From: Cephalotrichum gorgonifer | Taxonomy: Eukaryota > Ascomycota > Sordariomycetes > Microascales > Microascaceae | Reading direction: 5' to 3' | NCBI GenBank assembly: GCA_900312665.1 | Contig: ONZQ02000008.1 | Coordinates: forward strand, 1,178,001-1,242,000 | DNA length: 64,000 bases | Shown: one piece after another, positions 37,230-47,503 of the stretch | Layout: every line of letters starts with the position of its first letter | Numbering within the stretch: position 1 is the stretch's first letter | Program-made: the position numbers and the translations under genes | The notes under the pieces: generated by a model | What the model was told of the DNA's origin: nothing | The model's input: only the letters and a program-made list of their open reading frames with translations | Database searches by the model: none

Positions 37230-38203
37230 GTCTCGGTCGATCAGTTGGGTGATGAGCCTGAGAATCGTTCGTAGTGAGGGTATGTTCCTCTCAGCTCAGC
37301 CAAGGTCATGTGTCCCTAGGCTTGATTCAGTAGGCAAGCAGGACCCAGTGTCTGCCCAAGGGGGGAAGGTGACGGGCAGGGTTCGCTGCTTCCTTGTTGG
37401 AATGCCTGGCACGGAATGGACGGTGATAGAAATGGGCTTTCGGTGGTCTGATGGACCAAACTTGAAGGAAAGGGAAAAGGCTGGAAAGTTCAAATGTTGC
37501 CTACTTCGAAACCGCCACCCCTCACGAGCTTCTCGAGCTAGGCTAAGATCCAGGTGACGGCGGCGTGGCAGATATTGTATATACATATTAGCTAGTAACT
37601 TTTGTTGAAGAAGATACAAGCTTCAGAGTGGCATGAGTTACCCCTCCATAAACAGGGAAACAACAGAAGGTTGAAATCGGTGTAAGACATACCAGGAACC
37701 TCGCGCCATATTGTACCGCAAACATGCCAAACATGCCTCGCACTTGATAGAATATTCAAACGTAGTCTATAAGCCTCGTACAGCTCTGTGCCTGGCCTGC
37801 AAACCCAACCCCTTGTTAAAGGCGCACGCGCCTCGTCCGTACTCGTACAGGCGAGGGTTCCTTAACATACATACATACGTGGCGTCGAAAAACACAAGAA
37901 TAAGAGTATGAAATAATGCCTCCTACAATCTAGATCGCCTCCCCTCTCCGCCGAGTTCCTCCTACAAACCCCGAAAATAGAACCCGCTCGCAAGGCTGCT
38001 GGCAATCGTTCCGCTGCCCCCTCCCGCTCCCCCCTTCTAAACAAGACAAGACCGAGAAAATGCTACTGACACTGACGCCGTCGTGTACTCTGCGGGTACC
38101 ATCGACGGGCAGGTAAACACCCCTGCAGCACAGCTCCCCCGTCCGTGGACATTACCCTCAGTGGACATACCCCTCATGGGACCCCCCGCTTTCCCCTCCT
38201 AAA
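37230..38203. other. Intergenic
   Basis: Between the HNH remnant and the V-ATPase gene. CATACATACATA near 37865-37877 and a GTACTCGTAC element at about 37839-37848. No gene seen. Confidence 0.5.
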
Positions 38204-40205
38204 CTACGCATCGATAAGATTCCCCTCACCCTCTAAATCCCCATCCATCTCCGCCTTCCTTGCGTAGAACGCGTCCAGGATCTTCGCCGGGATACGGTTC
38301 AGCTCCTCCTTGTTGAACGTCCTCAGCATCTCCCACGCCTTGTCCAGACTCTCAAAGATGGTCCTGCGCTCGTAGGGGCCCTGCCCGACGAAGTCGTTCT
38401 CGAACTTGGCCAGGAACTCCAGCGCCCTGTCGTCCTCCTCCGTCATGGCCTCCTCACCCACCACGGCCTTCATGGCCGCCGCGTCACGCGCGATGGCGTA
38501 CTTGGCGTACAGCTGGTTCGACACGTCACCGTGGTCCCTGCGCGTCATGCCCTCGCCGATGGCAGACTTCATCAGTCGCGAGAGCGACGGGAGCACGTTG
38601 ATGGGCGGGTAGATGCCGCGGTTGTTGAGCGCGCGGTCGATGAAGATCTGGCCCTCGGTGATGTAGCCCGTCAGATCGGGGATAGGGTGCGTGATATCGT
38701 CGTTGGGCATGGTGAGAATGGGGATCTGCGTGATGGAGCCCGCGCGCCCGTGCACACGGCCTGCGCGCTCGTAGATGGTTGACAGATCCGTGTACATGTA
38801 ACCGGGATAACCGCGGCGGCCGGGCACCTCTTCACGCGCGGCGGAGACCTCTCGGAGGGCGTCACAGTAGGAGGTGATGTCGGTGAGGATGACGAGGACG
38901 TGCTTCTCGAGCTGGTACGCATAGTATTCGGCGGTGGTGAGGGCGAGTCGGGGGGTGATGATACGTTCGATGCTGCGGGGCGGGGCGTTAGTTTATCCAG
39001 CGTGGGTGTAGGGGGGGGGAGGGTGATATATCTGCAAAGTGCTATTGATTAAGGGGGGTTAGGGGGCTCTCTCACGTCGGGTCGTTCGCCAAGTTCATGA
39101 ACAGCGTCACGCGGTCCATGCTACCGTTCTCCTCAAAGTCCCTCGTGAAGAACCTGGCCGTCTCCAGTGTGACACCCATCGCACCGAACACGATGGAGAA
39201 GTTCTCCTCGTGCCCGTCGTGCACGCCCTTGTTGGTAACGCCCTGCTTCTTAACTAGACTGGCCTGACGGCAGATCTGCGCGGCGATGTCGTTGTGAGGG
39301 AGACCGGACGCCGAGAAGATGGGAATCTTCTGGCCTCGGGCGATAGAGTTCATGGTGTCGATGGTCGAGATACCGGTGGCGATCATCTCCTCGGGGTAGT
39401 CCTTGAGGGGTTGTTAGATCGGGACGGATATGGAATCATATAGAGGGGGGGTGTGGAGGGGGGTGGCATGGCGTACTCGGGTATAGGGGTTGATGGCGTT
39501 TCCGTTGATGTCGAGGTATTGCTCCGGGTGCACCTGGGGACCCTTATCGGTAGCACGACCCGAGCCGTCAAAGACACGCCCCAGCATGCTCTCTGAGACA
39601 CCAAGCTGCATGCTGTGGTTGCAGAACTCGATCCGGGTCTATCTCCACGTCAGTTGCGGCTGTTCTCGTCATGCATTTGCTGGTCTAATGTTACCTTCTG
39701 AACATCGATACCGGGTGTGCCTTCGAAAACCTAGGAGAGCTGTCAACTCGCTGCACCGGAGAAGCTGGGATATATCGACTGCGGCAATGATACCTGCACA
39801 ACGGCTCGGTCGCCTGAACACAGGTAGAGTTAGCAATTAGCAACAAGACCCAGGGGAGAGCTGGACAGCAGTATGCAGGCAGCTAGGTTGGGGGGACGAA
39901 CCTCGAGTCTCCAAGACCTGTCCGTGTTTCTCGGTGCCATCAGGAAGAGTGAGGGTCACGATCTCGTTGAATTTCGGGAGGTTAACCTATATCGAGCATC
40001 GACATGCTTAGCAAACGACGATCGCATTCGGGCGATGCAGCTCCGGGGAGGGCGGGCAAGCCGTCGGTGATGGGGTCTTGGGTGATGGGGGGGAGGGCCG
40101 AACATTTTCGAGGATGACGAGCGGGCCGTTGATAGCGCCGACGGTGTTGTAAATACTCCGCGGGTTGGCTGCCGCCTGGCGGGGGTCTCGGGCGTCTACT
40201 CCCAT
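38204..40205 (-). CDS. VMA2: V-type proton ATPase subunit B
   Basis: Seven exons: 40205-40104, 39986-39902, 39813-39794 (20 nt), 39730-39695, 39638-39477, 39401-39076, 38972-38204; 499 residues, phases all close. Subunit B is the non-catalytic nucleotide-binding subunit of the V1 sector, which acidifies vacuoles and endosomes. Family blocks: [120 protein letters not shown], and the ATP synthase alpha/beta signature [20 protein letters not shown]. Intron 1 uses the unusual donor GTTCGG and intron 2 GTTCGT; only these give continuous protein. Some normally very conserved positions differ (ETRGD where most fungi have [14 protein letters not shown]). A second, more conserved copy elsewhere cannot be excluded. 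Confidence 0.93.
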
Positions 40206-40932
40206 AATGAGCGAGTGGCGGGGGAGTTATCGGGGCTGGAGAGACGGAGAGATTCCGATTGTGAGATTTAGTGACCGCGAGAGGGGAGGTGTGTCGAGGC
40301 TGGATGACGGATGGCGGGAGGTGGATGGCGGGAGGATGAAACCAAGGCGGAGGAAAGTTGGCTAGCAGTAATGACCTCGCCAAGCTCTGCGTCGTCTTTG
40401 CTGGGAGGGTGGGAACATGGGCCACGGGACGAGGACAAGCTGGGGCCATGGGCCGTGCCACTGTACAGGCGGGTCAGCTGGCGGACAGTGATGTCACATG
40501 ACTACCCCTCTAGGGGAGGCGTCCGCCTGAAGCAAGCTCAGATAATACAGCGCTATTATTAATGGCAGCTAGCTTTGGAGCTCAGATAAGAGTTTGAGCT
40601 TGTCCCTCGACCAAGGTTTTCTTTCTATTCTGGTGATTTGAGGAAAGGTAAATCATGTCATGAATATGACAGCTTACTGCCCCTTTGTTTACTTGCGGAG
40701 GATAAGTTTAGAGACGTGTTTTTTTCTACCACAAGACAGGAGGTAGAGTGTAGGAGTCTGGCTCCATGATACTGCAAACTATGAGACGCCCTCCCTTAGC
40801 TAGTTACATACCCTTCATCCTGCCAGCCGGCGACAGCTTCTGATGCGTCAAAAAGAGTTACAATTGAGACACTTGTAGATGTAGTATGTGAGTACACCGC
40901 CGCATCTGTATACCTCTCTCCGCCATCTCCCC
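40206..40932. other. Intergenic
   Basis: 5' flank of VMA2 and 3' flank of the HMG-CoA lyase gene. No gene seen. Confidence 0.55.
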
Positions 40933-42152
40933 TCACGCCGCCCCCCTCTGGCGAGCCCCCAGAACGGCCTTGCCCACACTACTCTCGTTCGGCTTCCCCA
41001 GCTCGCCGGTGATCCACGCCCCAATATCCGCCACAGCATCCAGATCCACCCCCGTATCCATCCCCAGCGTCTCTAGGAAATACACCATATTCTCCGTCGC
41101 CACGTTCCCCGTGGCCCCGGGACTATACGGACACCCGCCCAGCCCGCCCACGGCCGAGTCGAACGTCCTGATCCCGTGCTCCAGCGCCACGGCGGTATTC
41201 ACCAGCGCCTGCCCGTACGTGTCGTGGAAGTGCATGCCCACGTCCTCGTTCCGGATCCCCGCGGCCTCCATGCAGCTGAGCAGCGCCTTGGTCCTGGGCG
41301 CCGTCCCCATCCCCGTCGTGTCCCCCAGCGAGATCTCGTCCGCGCCCGCCTCGAGCAGGTCCGTCGCCACGGCTGCCACCCGGTGCGGGTCCACGTCCGC
41401 GCCCTCGAACGGGCACCCCAGCACCACGGACACGTACGCCCTCACGCGCAGGTCCATCGCCTTGGCCGCCCGGATCACCTCCCTGAACCGCGCGAGCGAC
41501 TCCTCGATCGAGCAGTTGAGGTTCTTCTGCGAGAAGGACTCCGTCGCGGCCGCGAAGACGGCAACCTCGAGGGCGGGCGCGGGGGGCGTGTGGTTCTCGA
41601 GGATCGTGCTCGGCTCGACGGACGTCACGTACGCGGACGGGTAGCGCCGGAGGATGTCAGCCGCGCTCTCGAACCCCTTGGTGTTGGGGGCGAGGAAGGA
41701 ATAGGAGATCTGGCGAGGGGAGGCGATCTTCCTCTGGAGGATGTGCTCGAGGATTTCGCCCGAGTTGCTCATCTGTGGGGTGAAGGGGTAAGTCAAGGCC
41801 CATTTATTCAACAAGTCAGGCCCCAGGGGATATAATACTAGAAGAGGTAGGGGGTACGCGGGGAGGTGAGTATCTGTACCTGGGGAACCCATTTCGGAGA
41901 GACAAAGGCTCCGCTCTCAATTGCCGACAGGCCCGTCTTTGCCAACCTCTCAATCAGCTCAATCTTCGTCGCGAGCGGTATCGCCGTCTTCTCGTTCTGC
42001 AGCCCATCTCGCGGCCCGACCTCCACGATCTTGACCCGGTTGTCGAAGGCCTGGGCGTCGGTCCGGGGAGTCGAGGATGCGGTCGCGAAGGCACGGCGCG
42101 CTTGGGTGCGGCAGGCGCGGCATACGAAGGAGCGGGCGAGTCCCAGCGCCAT
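40933..42152 (-). CDS. 3-hydroxy-3-methylglutaryl-CoA lyase
   Basis: Two exons: 42152-41880 and 41772-40933, 370 residues. The enzyme splits HMG-CoA to acetyl-CoA and acetoacetate, the last step of leucine breakdown. The N-terminus [20 protein letters not shown] followed by AFATASS is Arg-rich without acids and looks like a mitochondrial targeting peptide. Catalytic blocks are intact: [13 protein letters not shown] (substrate and metal site), [15 protein letters not shown] strand at the splice ([11 protein letters not shown]), [39 protein letters not shown] (metal-binding His pair) and [18 protein letters not shown], which holds the reactive Cys. Splice phase is 0 (donor GTACAG, acceptor CCCACAG). 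It ends ARQRGAA, so no C-terminal peroxisomal SKL-like signal. Confidence 0.95.
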
Positions 42153-42857
42153 TGCGTCGATGGACTGATTCGTTTCTAGCGGGTGTGTGTGTATATGTGT
42201 GCGTGTGTGTTATGAAGGATGGGATGTCGGTTGCTGAAGGGAAGGGAGAGGGAGGGGGTTGATGGATTTGAGGAGCTCACATTAGCTGGAATTGGGTTAG
42301 AGCTCCAGGGTCGGTTTAGCGAAGCGCCTAGAATCGGCTGATGATTTCATGAAATTCGGGGCAGGTGCTGCCGTCTGCAAGCCACTGTGCCCACCCCACC
42401 CTTTCTCCACATTCCTTGCGTAATACAAACTCTCCAGCTGTTTTCATGGCATCAGTCGTTCAGGACTCCCGTTCGGTATCTGCAGTGTTGTTCGGAGAGT
42501 CTAAACGAGAATATGTCTTTAGCGGATTGGGGGAGTTCTGCTTCATGGGAAGGAATCGTGATTATGTCGCTTCCGCGCTTCGTACTCTATATAGCTGTCC
42601 TATGCACGGTGGCCCACGATCATGCACATCATCCACCAAAGCTCATGCAGTTTGGTGTTGAAACGGATGGATATAATCGACGTGTTCGCGGTCAGGGGCC
42701 AAGCATAGCTTCTGCCGTAACTTTCAGAGGTTGGTGTTGAAACGTACAGATATTATTGACATCGTAAGGGTTGAATATACGCAGAAAAACGACATATGCA
42801 TCGTCGCCACCTCTTTTTGATCTCCTCCTCGTCTGCAGGTCCTCCCCCCAGTCATAT
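42153..42857. other. Intergenic with a short imperfect duplication
   Basis: 5' flank of the lyase gene and 3' flank of PDX1. A ~34-bp stretch at 42651 (TTTGGTGTTGAAACG, then ATATAATCGACG) recurs diverged at 42730 (TTGGTGTTGAAACG, then ATATTATTGACA). (GT)-rich run at 42181-42211. No gene seen. Confidence 0.5.
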
Positions 42858-43805
42858 CTACCACCCCCTGCCGGCCATCTTCTCCTCGGGCTTCATGCTG
42901 TCGCAGTTAATCCCCACCATGGCCTCGCCGAGCCCGGTGCTCACCCTCGCCAGCACCTCGGCGTCCCTGAAGTGGGTGACCGCCTCGACAATCGCCTTCG
43001 CCCTCTTAGCCGGGTCCCCGGACTTGAAGATGCCGCTGCCAACAAACACACCGTCACACCCCAGCTGCATCATGAGCGCGGCGTCTGCCGGCGTCGCCAC
43101 GCCGCCGGCAGCGAAGTTCACGACGGGCAGGCGGCCCAGCTCGGCCGTCTGCCTCAGCAGCGTAGCGTCAACACCAATCTCCCTCGCCAGCGCCCGGATC
43201 CCGTTCGCGCCCTCGTTATCCAGCACGCCCTTCGCCCTCGCGATGTCCCTCTTGAGCGTCTTGACGTGGGTGACGGCCTCGACGACGTCTCCCGTCCCCG
43301 CCTCGCCCTTGGTCCGGATCATGGCCGCCCCCTCCGCGATCCTCCTCAGCGCCTCGCCCAGGTCGCGGCACCCGCACACGAAGGGCGCCTTAAAGTCGGA
43401 CTTGTCGACGTGGTGCTCCTTGTCGGCGGGCGTCAGCACCTCGCTCTCGTCGATGTAGTCGACGCCCAGGGCCTCGAGGATCTGGCACTCAACGAAGTGG
43501 CCGATGCGCGCCTTGGCCATGACGGGGATGGTCACCGCCGCCTGGATCTCCTTGATGACGGTCGGGTCAGACATGCGCGCCACGCCGCCGTCGCGGCGGA
43601 TGTCGGCGGGAACGCGCTCGAGGGCCATGACGGCGCAGGCGCCCGCCTCCTCGGCTATGCGGGCCTGCGCCGCGTCGGTGACATCCATGATCACGCCGCC
43701 CTTGAGCATCTGTGCGAGGCCGGCCTTGACGGCGAAGGGGGTCGACGTGGACGTCTGCTCGGCGCCGTTGGCGGAGAGGGTGACGGGGATGGGCTCGTTG
43801 GTCAT
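42858..43805 (-). CDS. PDX1: Pyridoxal 5'-phosphate synthase, PDX1/SNZ subunit
   Basis: Single exon, 315 residues. This is the lyase-type barrel subunit that makes PLP from ribose 5-phosphate, glyceraldehyde 3-phosphate and ammonia supplied by PDX2. The (beta/alpha)8 barrel blocks are all present: [19 protein letters not shown] (KGGVIMDV strand), [51 protein letters not shown] with the first active-site Lys, [33 protein letters not shown] followed by [14 protein letters not shown] with the second Lys, and [20 protein letters not shown] plus GVFVGSGIF. No frameshift or intron. The start has a good fungal context (CCAAAATG). It is divergent from PDX2 1.5 kb away. Confidence 0.97.
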   Translation of the reverse strand: MTNEPIPVTLSANGAEQTSTSTPFAVKAGLAQMLKGGVIMDVTDAAQARIAEEAGACAVMALERVPADIRRDGGVARMSDPTVIKEIQAAVTIPVMAKARIGHFVECQILEALGVDYIDESEVLTPADKEHHVDKSDFKAPFVCGCRDLGEALRRIAEGAAMIRTKGEAGTGDVVEAVTHVKTLKRDIARAKGVLDNEGANGIRALAREIGVDATLLRQTAELGRLPVVNFAAGGVATPADAALMMQLGCDGVFVGSGIFKSGDPAKRAKAIVEAVTHFRDAEVLARVSTGLGEAMVGINCDSMKPEEKMAGRGW

Positions 43806-45336
43806 TTTGGCGGGTATTTGAGTGTGTGGGCTTTTGGGGAGAAAGGATTAGAGCAAAGTAGGTTACTACAGTGGAGTTGATTGAGAGAGACAGAAATGAA
43901 GAAGAAAAAAGAGAGAGAAAAAAAAGGCCTCGGGAGGTATCGCGATACAGTACAAATGAGTCGTCAATGGACTCTCGGCTTTTCTTGCTCTGTAAACCTT
44001 TATGGTGGGGGCGGGGTAGTAGGTACAAGCACGTCGTCGGCCGTTTTACGTTTTTGGCAAGGGGGGTTAACTTTAAATGATTTTGCCGTGAGGGGGCCAG
44101 TCGCACGGCGCGGCGGGGGGGAAGCGGCGGCGAAAGCGGAATGACGCTAATATGCAAGCAAGTCCACAAGTGAGGTGAGGGAAATAGAGTTTTAGCGTCA
44201 TGTCCACGTCTATGACTAATTCTGGCAAAGACTTTTCTTTTGGGAGTATTCGAATCTTACGATGCTGGATGTTGGAAGGGGAAGGCGAGACCAGGAAGCC
44301 AAGAAGGCTAGAATGAGCCGTTCGTGGAAGGAGGGACCACCATCGAGTCCGTGCAAGTACGGGAAAGGTAAAAAGGTGGTTTGTTTGAGTCAGACTAGCG
44401 GTGGATAGGTACGAGTACTCGTACAAGTACTCGTTAGCTAGTCAGTCATACGAGGTGAAATAGGCCTGGGAATGGTACCAAAGGTGAGCAAGTTTATGAC
44501 GGTTCCTAGACCCATCCCGCGGTACCCGAACGCCGAACTCTGTGCCGGTGCCGGTGGTGCCGTCTCTCCAGTCACAGTCCACGAACGGGGGCCCATTGTT
44601 CGTAAAACTAGTACGAGTACACCGAGAAACACCCCGCCGTCTCACCCCGCTAACCCCCTCTCTGCCACCGTTCCTGCAGCCCGGTTGATAATAGTGCTGT
44701 GGCCTAGACCATACAGAGTAACGCGGCGGGCGCTCTTTCCAGTTGCAAATGCCGCAAGCTACCAAAGTGTCGTGCTTTCGCGGATGGCTGCGGCTACCGA
44801 GGGCACATGTCGAAGGGTGCGGAAGGTTTCCATTCTTGCCAAATCAGGTCACTGTGCGACACACTCCAGGAGAATTACTGCGTATGGCAGCTGAGCGAGA
44901 AGTGTAACAGGTACCCGGAGAGACGAAGAAAGATGGCGTGCGTGGGGTGTCACTCTCTCTGAGTGGTTCGCCGGTGTCGGCAAGTTCACGGTGGCTTTGC
45001 CTGAACAGGCGAGCGGAACGAGGAGATGGGCTTTTGGGAGACCACTTTACCACTTGGCGATGGACGGAAAAGTGCGCTTCTGACTCTTCAGCCTGCCTCG
45101 CTATTTATAAGCATGTATCATATATACCGAATAGGGTAGGAGGAGAAGCGGCGTGGCTTGCCAGTTGTCGCAACCGCGCGGGGGGGTGAAGGGTGTCAAT
45201 CGATGATTCACACGCAAAGATGTGTTTTCGCCCCTGATACCACTTTTCCCGCCTCCCTCACCCAAACTCCACCCATCATAAACCGCATCCACAACCTCCT
45301 CCCTTATACACCCCCCCTTCTCACACAAACCCAACC
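43806..45336. promoter_or_regulatory. Shared 5' region of PDX1 and PDX2
   Basis: 1,531 bp between two divergent starts, with no other convincing gene. It contains the most perfect of the recurring palindromes in this window (44404-44435: GTACGAGTACTCGTAC followed by AAGTACTCG) and a half copy at 44609-44619. A shared promoter is an inference from layout. Confidence 0.5.
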
Positions 45337-46282
45337 ATGTCCCTCACCGTCGGCGTCCTCGCCCTCCAGGGCGGCTTCCAAGAACACGTCACTCTCCTCC
45401 GAAAGGCCGCCGATCGGCTATCCTCGGCGAACGCCATCTCCGCATTCTCCGCCATCGAGGTCCGGACACCGGAGCAGCTCGGCCGGTGTGATGCGCTCGT
45501 GATACCGGGGGGCGAGAGCACGACCATCTCGCTCATCGCGACCCAGACGGGCATGATGGAACCCCTGAGGGAGTTTGTAAAGTATGTAAAAAAAATTCTA
45601 GGCATATTGAGTTTCATCCATCCGTGGTTCCCTATCAAATCGATGAAGAGGGTGAGAGGAAGAAAAATCCTGCGGAGGGATGAGAAGATGGAAGCAAGAA
45701 ATCGCGACAGTTTTTCGGCTTCAAGGTTTGCGGGGCACAGAGAGAGAGGGAGAAGCCGGGCGCGTAGAGAAGCTCGATTTTCTAATTTCCTAACCCACTT
45801 CCAGGACGTCGAGAAAGCCCATCTGGGGTACCTGCGCAGGCATGATCCTCCTTGCCGATGAGGCCAACGCCACGAAGAAGGGTGGCCAGGAACTCATAGG
45901 CGGCCTGGCTGTCCGCGTCCGCCGGAACCACTTCGGCCGCCAGATAGAGAGCTTCGTCTCCGACATCGAGCTCCCCTTCCTCTCGCCGCTTTCGACCACC
46001 TACCCGGGCGTCTTCATCCGGGCGCCCATCGTCGAGGAGGTCTTGGCCGGGGAGGGGACTGAGGGGCCAGGGGAGCGTGTCGAGGTGATGGCTGTTCTTC
46101 CGGGGAGGCTGAGGCGGGGCGGTGGCGCCGCAGAGGAGCAAGTCGACGCGGGCCACGCGGGGGATGTCGTCGCCGTAAGGCAGGGGAACATCTTTGGCAC
46201 GAGCTTCCACCCCGAGCTCACGTCGGACGAGAGGATCCACGTTTGGTGGCTGGGGGAGGTGATCCTGGCGCTGGGGAGGTGA
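45337..46282 (+). CDS. PDX2: Pyridoxal 5'-phosphate synthase glutaminase subunit, PDX2/SNO
   Basis: Two exons: 45337-45581 and 45805-46282 (223-nt intron, donor GTATGT, acceptor CTTCCAG), 240 residues. This class I glutamine amidotransferase releases ammonia from glutamine and channels it to PDX1. Key blocks: [14 protein letters not shown] at the N-terminus, [13 protein letters not shown] (oxyanion-side loop), [16 protein letters not shown] with the catalytic Cys, made only after splicing, [21 protein letters not shown], and [15 protein letters not shown] with the catalytic His-x-Glu. C-terminus [11 protein letters not shown] is ordinary for the family. Reading through the intron gives frames that break these motifs. 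Divergent from PDX1, which makes joint regulation likely. Confidence 0.95.
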
Positions 46283-46880
46283 TCCTGGGAGGGTTTCATG
46301 CTGGATGACCTGTTTTGGGGGCTTTACCATTTTGTCTTTTGTACATGGCGGCGCCGGCTGGCTTTTTGGCAGATGGATCCCGCGATAATGGCGACCGAGA
46401 CGGCCAAGGCCCGGGGGGATGCTCTTCTCCCCGGCACATTATTATGGAGGGTAGACCGGGGAGCGATAGATGGCGTACGGAGAGCGCTTTGACTATGGAA
46501 ATAGACCTGTTTGTACCGACCAGCCCATCCAACTGCGATGCCTCCCGCTCAAACCCCCTCTCCAGCTCCGCTCCCATGCCTGGCTTGCTTCGGAGACTCG
46601 GGGCCGCATGACAGATTATTTGGGCCAGAGTCGGACGCTGAGACTGGTCTGTACGCAGAAGGGGAAAAACTATCTGTCACCTGCTGTCGTCTCACGGCAA
46701 GCTCGCAAACCATATGGGCGGCACCGTCGAACACTATGAGCACACATTGAGGGGTGGGGCAGGTTTCGTTCCAGCACTGATTTAACCCTCTCATGGTCCT
46801 TCACAAAAATCAGTGGGCCCGCTTCGTCGCACAGCTCGCTAATTAAGCTCCGGCTAAGCACGAATATTACACAGAACAAA
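46283..46880. other. Intergenic
   Basis: 3' flank of PDX2 up to the tRNA. No gene seen. Confidence 0.55.
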
Positions 46881-46952
46881 TTCTCCATGGCCAAATGGTT
46901 AAGGCGTCCGACTGTTAATCGGAAGATTCCAAGTTCGACCCTTGGTGGGGAA
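46881..46952 (+). tRNA. tRNA-Asn (anticodon GTT)
   Basis: 72 bases fold as a full cloverleaf: acceptor stem TTCTCCA/TGGGGAA (one T-G pair), D stem GCC/GGC, anticodon stem TCCGA/TCGGA with loop CTGTTAA, variable AGATT, T stem CCAAG/CTTGG with loop TTCGACC. The B box GTTCGACC is perfect (46933-46940). There is no intron. The anticodon GTT reads AAC/AAT. Confidence 0.97.
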
Positions 46953-47503
46953 GTTTCTTCTTTTGCCTTTTTTCTCTTGTTTACTTTAAGCCAATCCATC
47001 CATTTGGGACCTTGGTCACCACCTTTTAGTGAAATATTTCCTTTCCAATTCGTCCTCCTTCCATTTCCCTTTTATTGTGTTTCTTCAAAAGGGTGGGGGC
47101 TTAGTTCTTCTTGCGCGTGGGGTATTTCTGTGTACAGGCTGCTACCCATTCCCAACATCTATTTTGCACCCATTGACTCAAAGGCATGACTTTCCCACTC
47201 GAGGGGACCTTCATCTAAGGCTACTCGTAGATGGTGGAGCACTTCATCGCGAGATATTCTATACGCGCCTTAGCTGCGATGACCTGTTGTAGACTTCGCC
47301 TCCTGATTTGACATAAACATGTAGAGCGCACGCCCAATACGGCAACAAAGATGTCGTGAAATATATATCATTAACCCTTTTCTCTTGATCCCGCCGTATA
47401 TACACCCTGTACAACTCTCCTCCACACCTCCTCCACCTTCTACTGGGTATCAGACCAACAGTAACCAACCACGAACAACATCCCACCCAGCCCCTTATCC
47501 CCC
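46953..47503. other. Intergenic
   Basis: Between tRNA-Asn and the 3' end of SDA1. Apart from the T-runs nothing distinct; no gene seen. Confidence 0.55.
46961..46973 (+). terminator. RNA polymerase III terminator of tRNA-Asn
   Basis: T4 at 46961 and T6 at 46968, 9-16 bases after the tRNA 3' end, the usual pol III stop. Confidence 0.75.
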
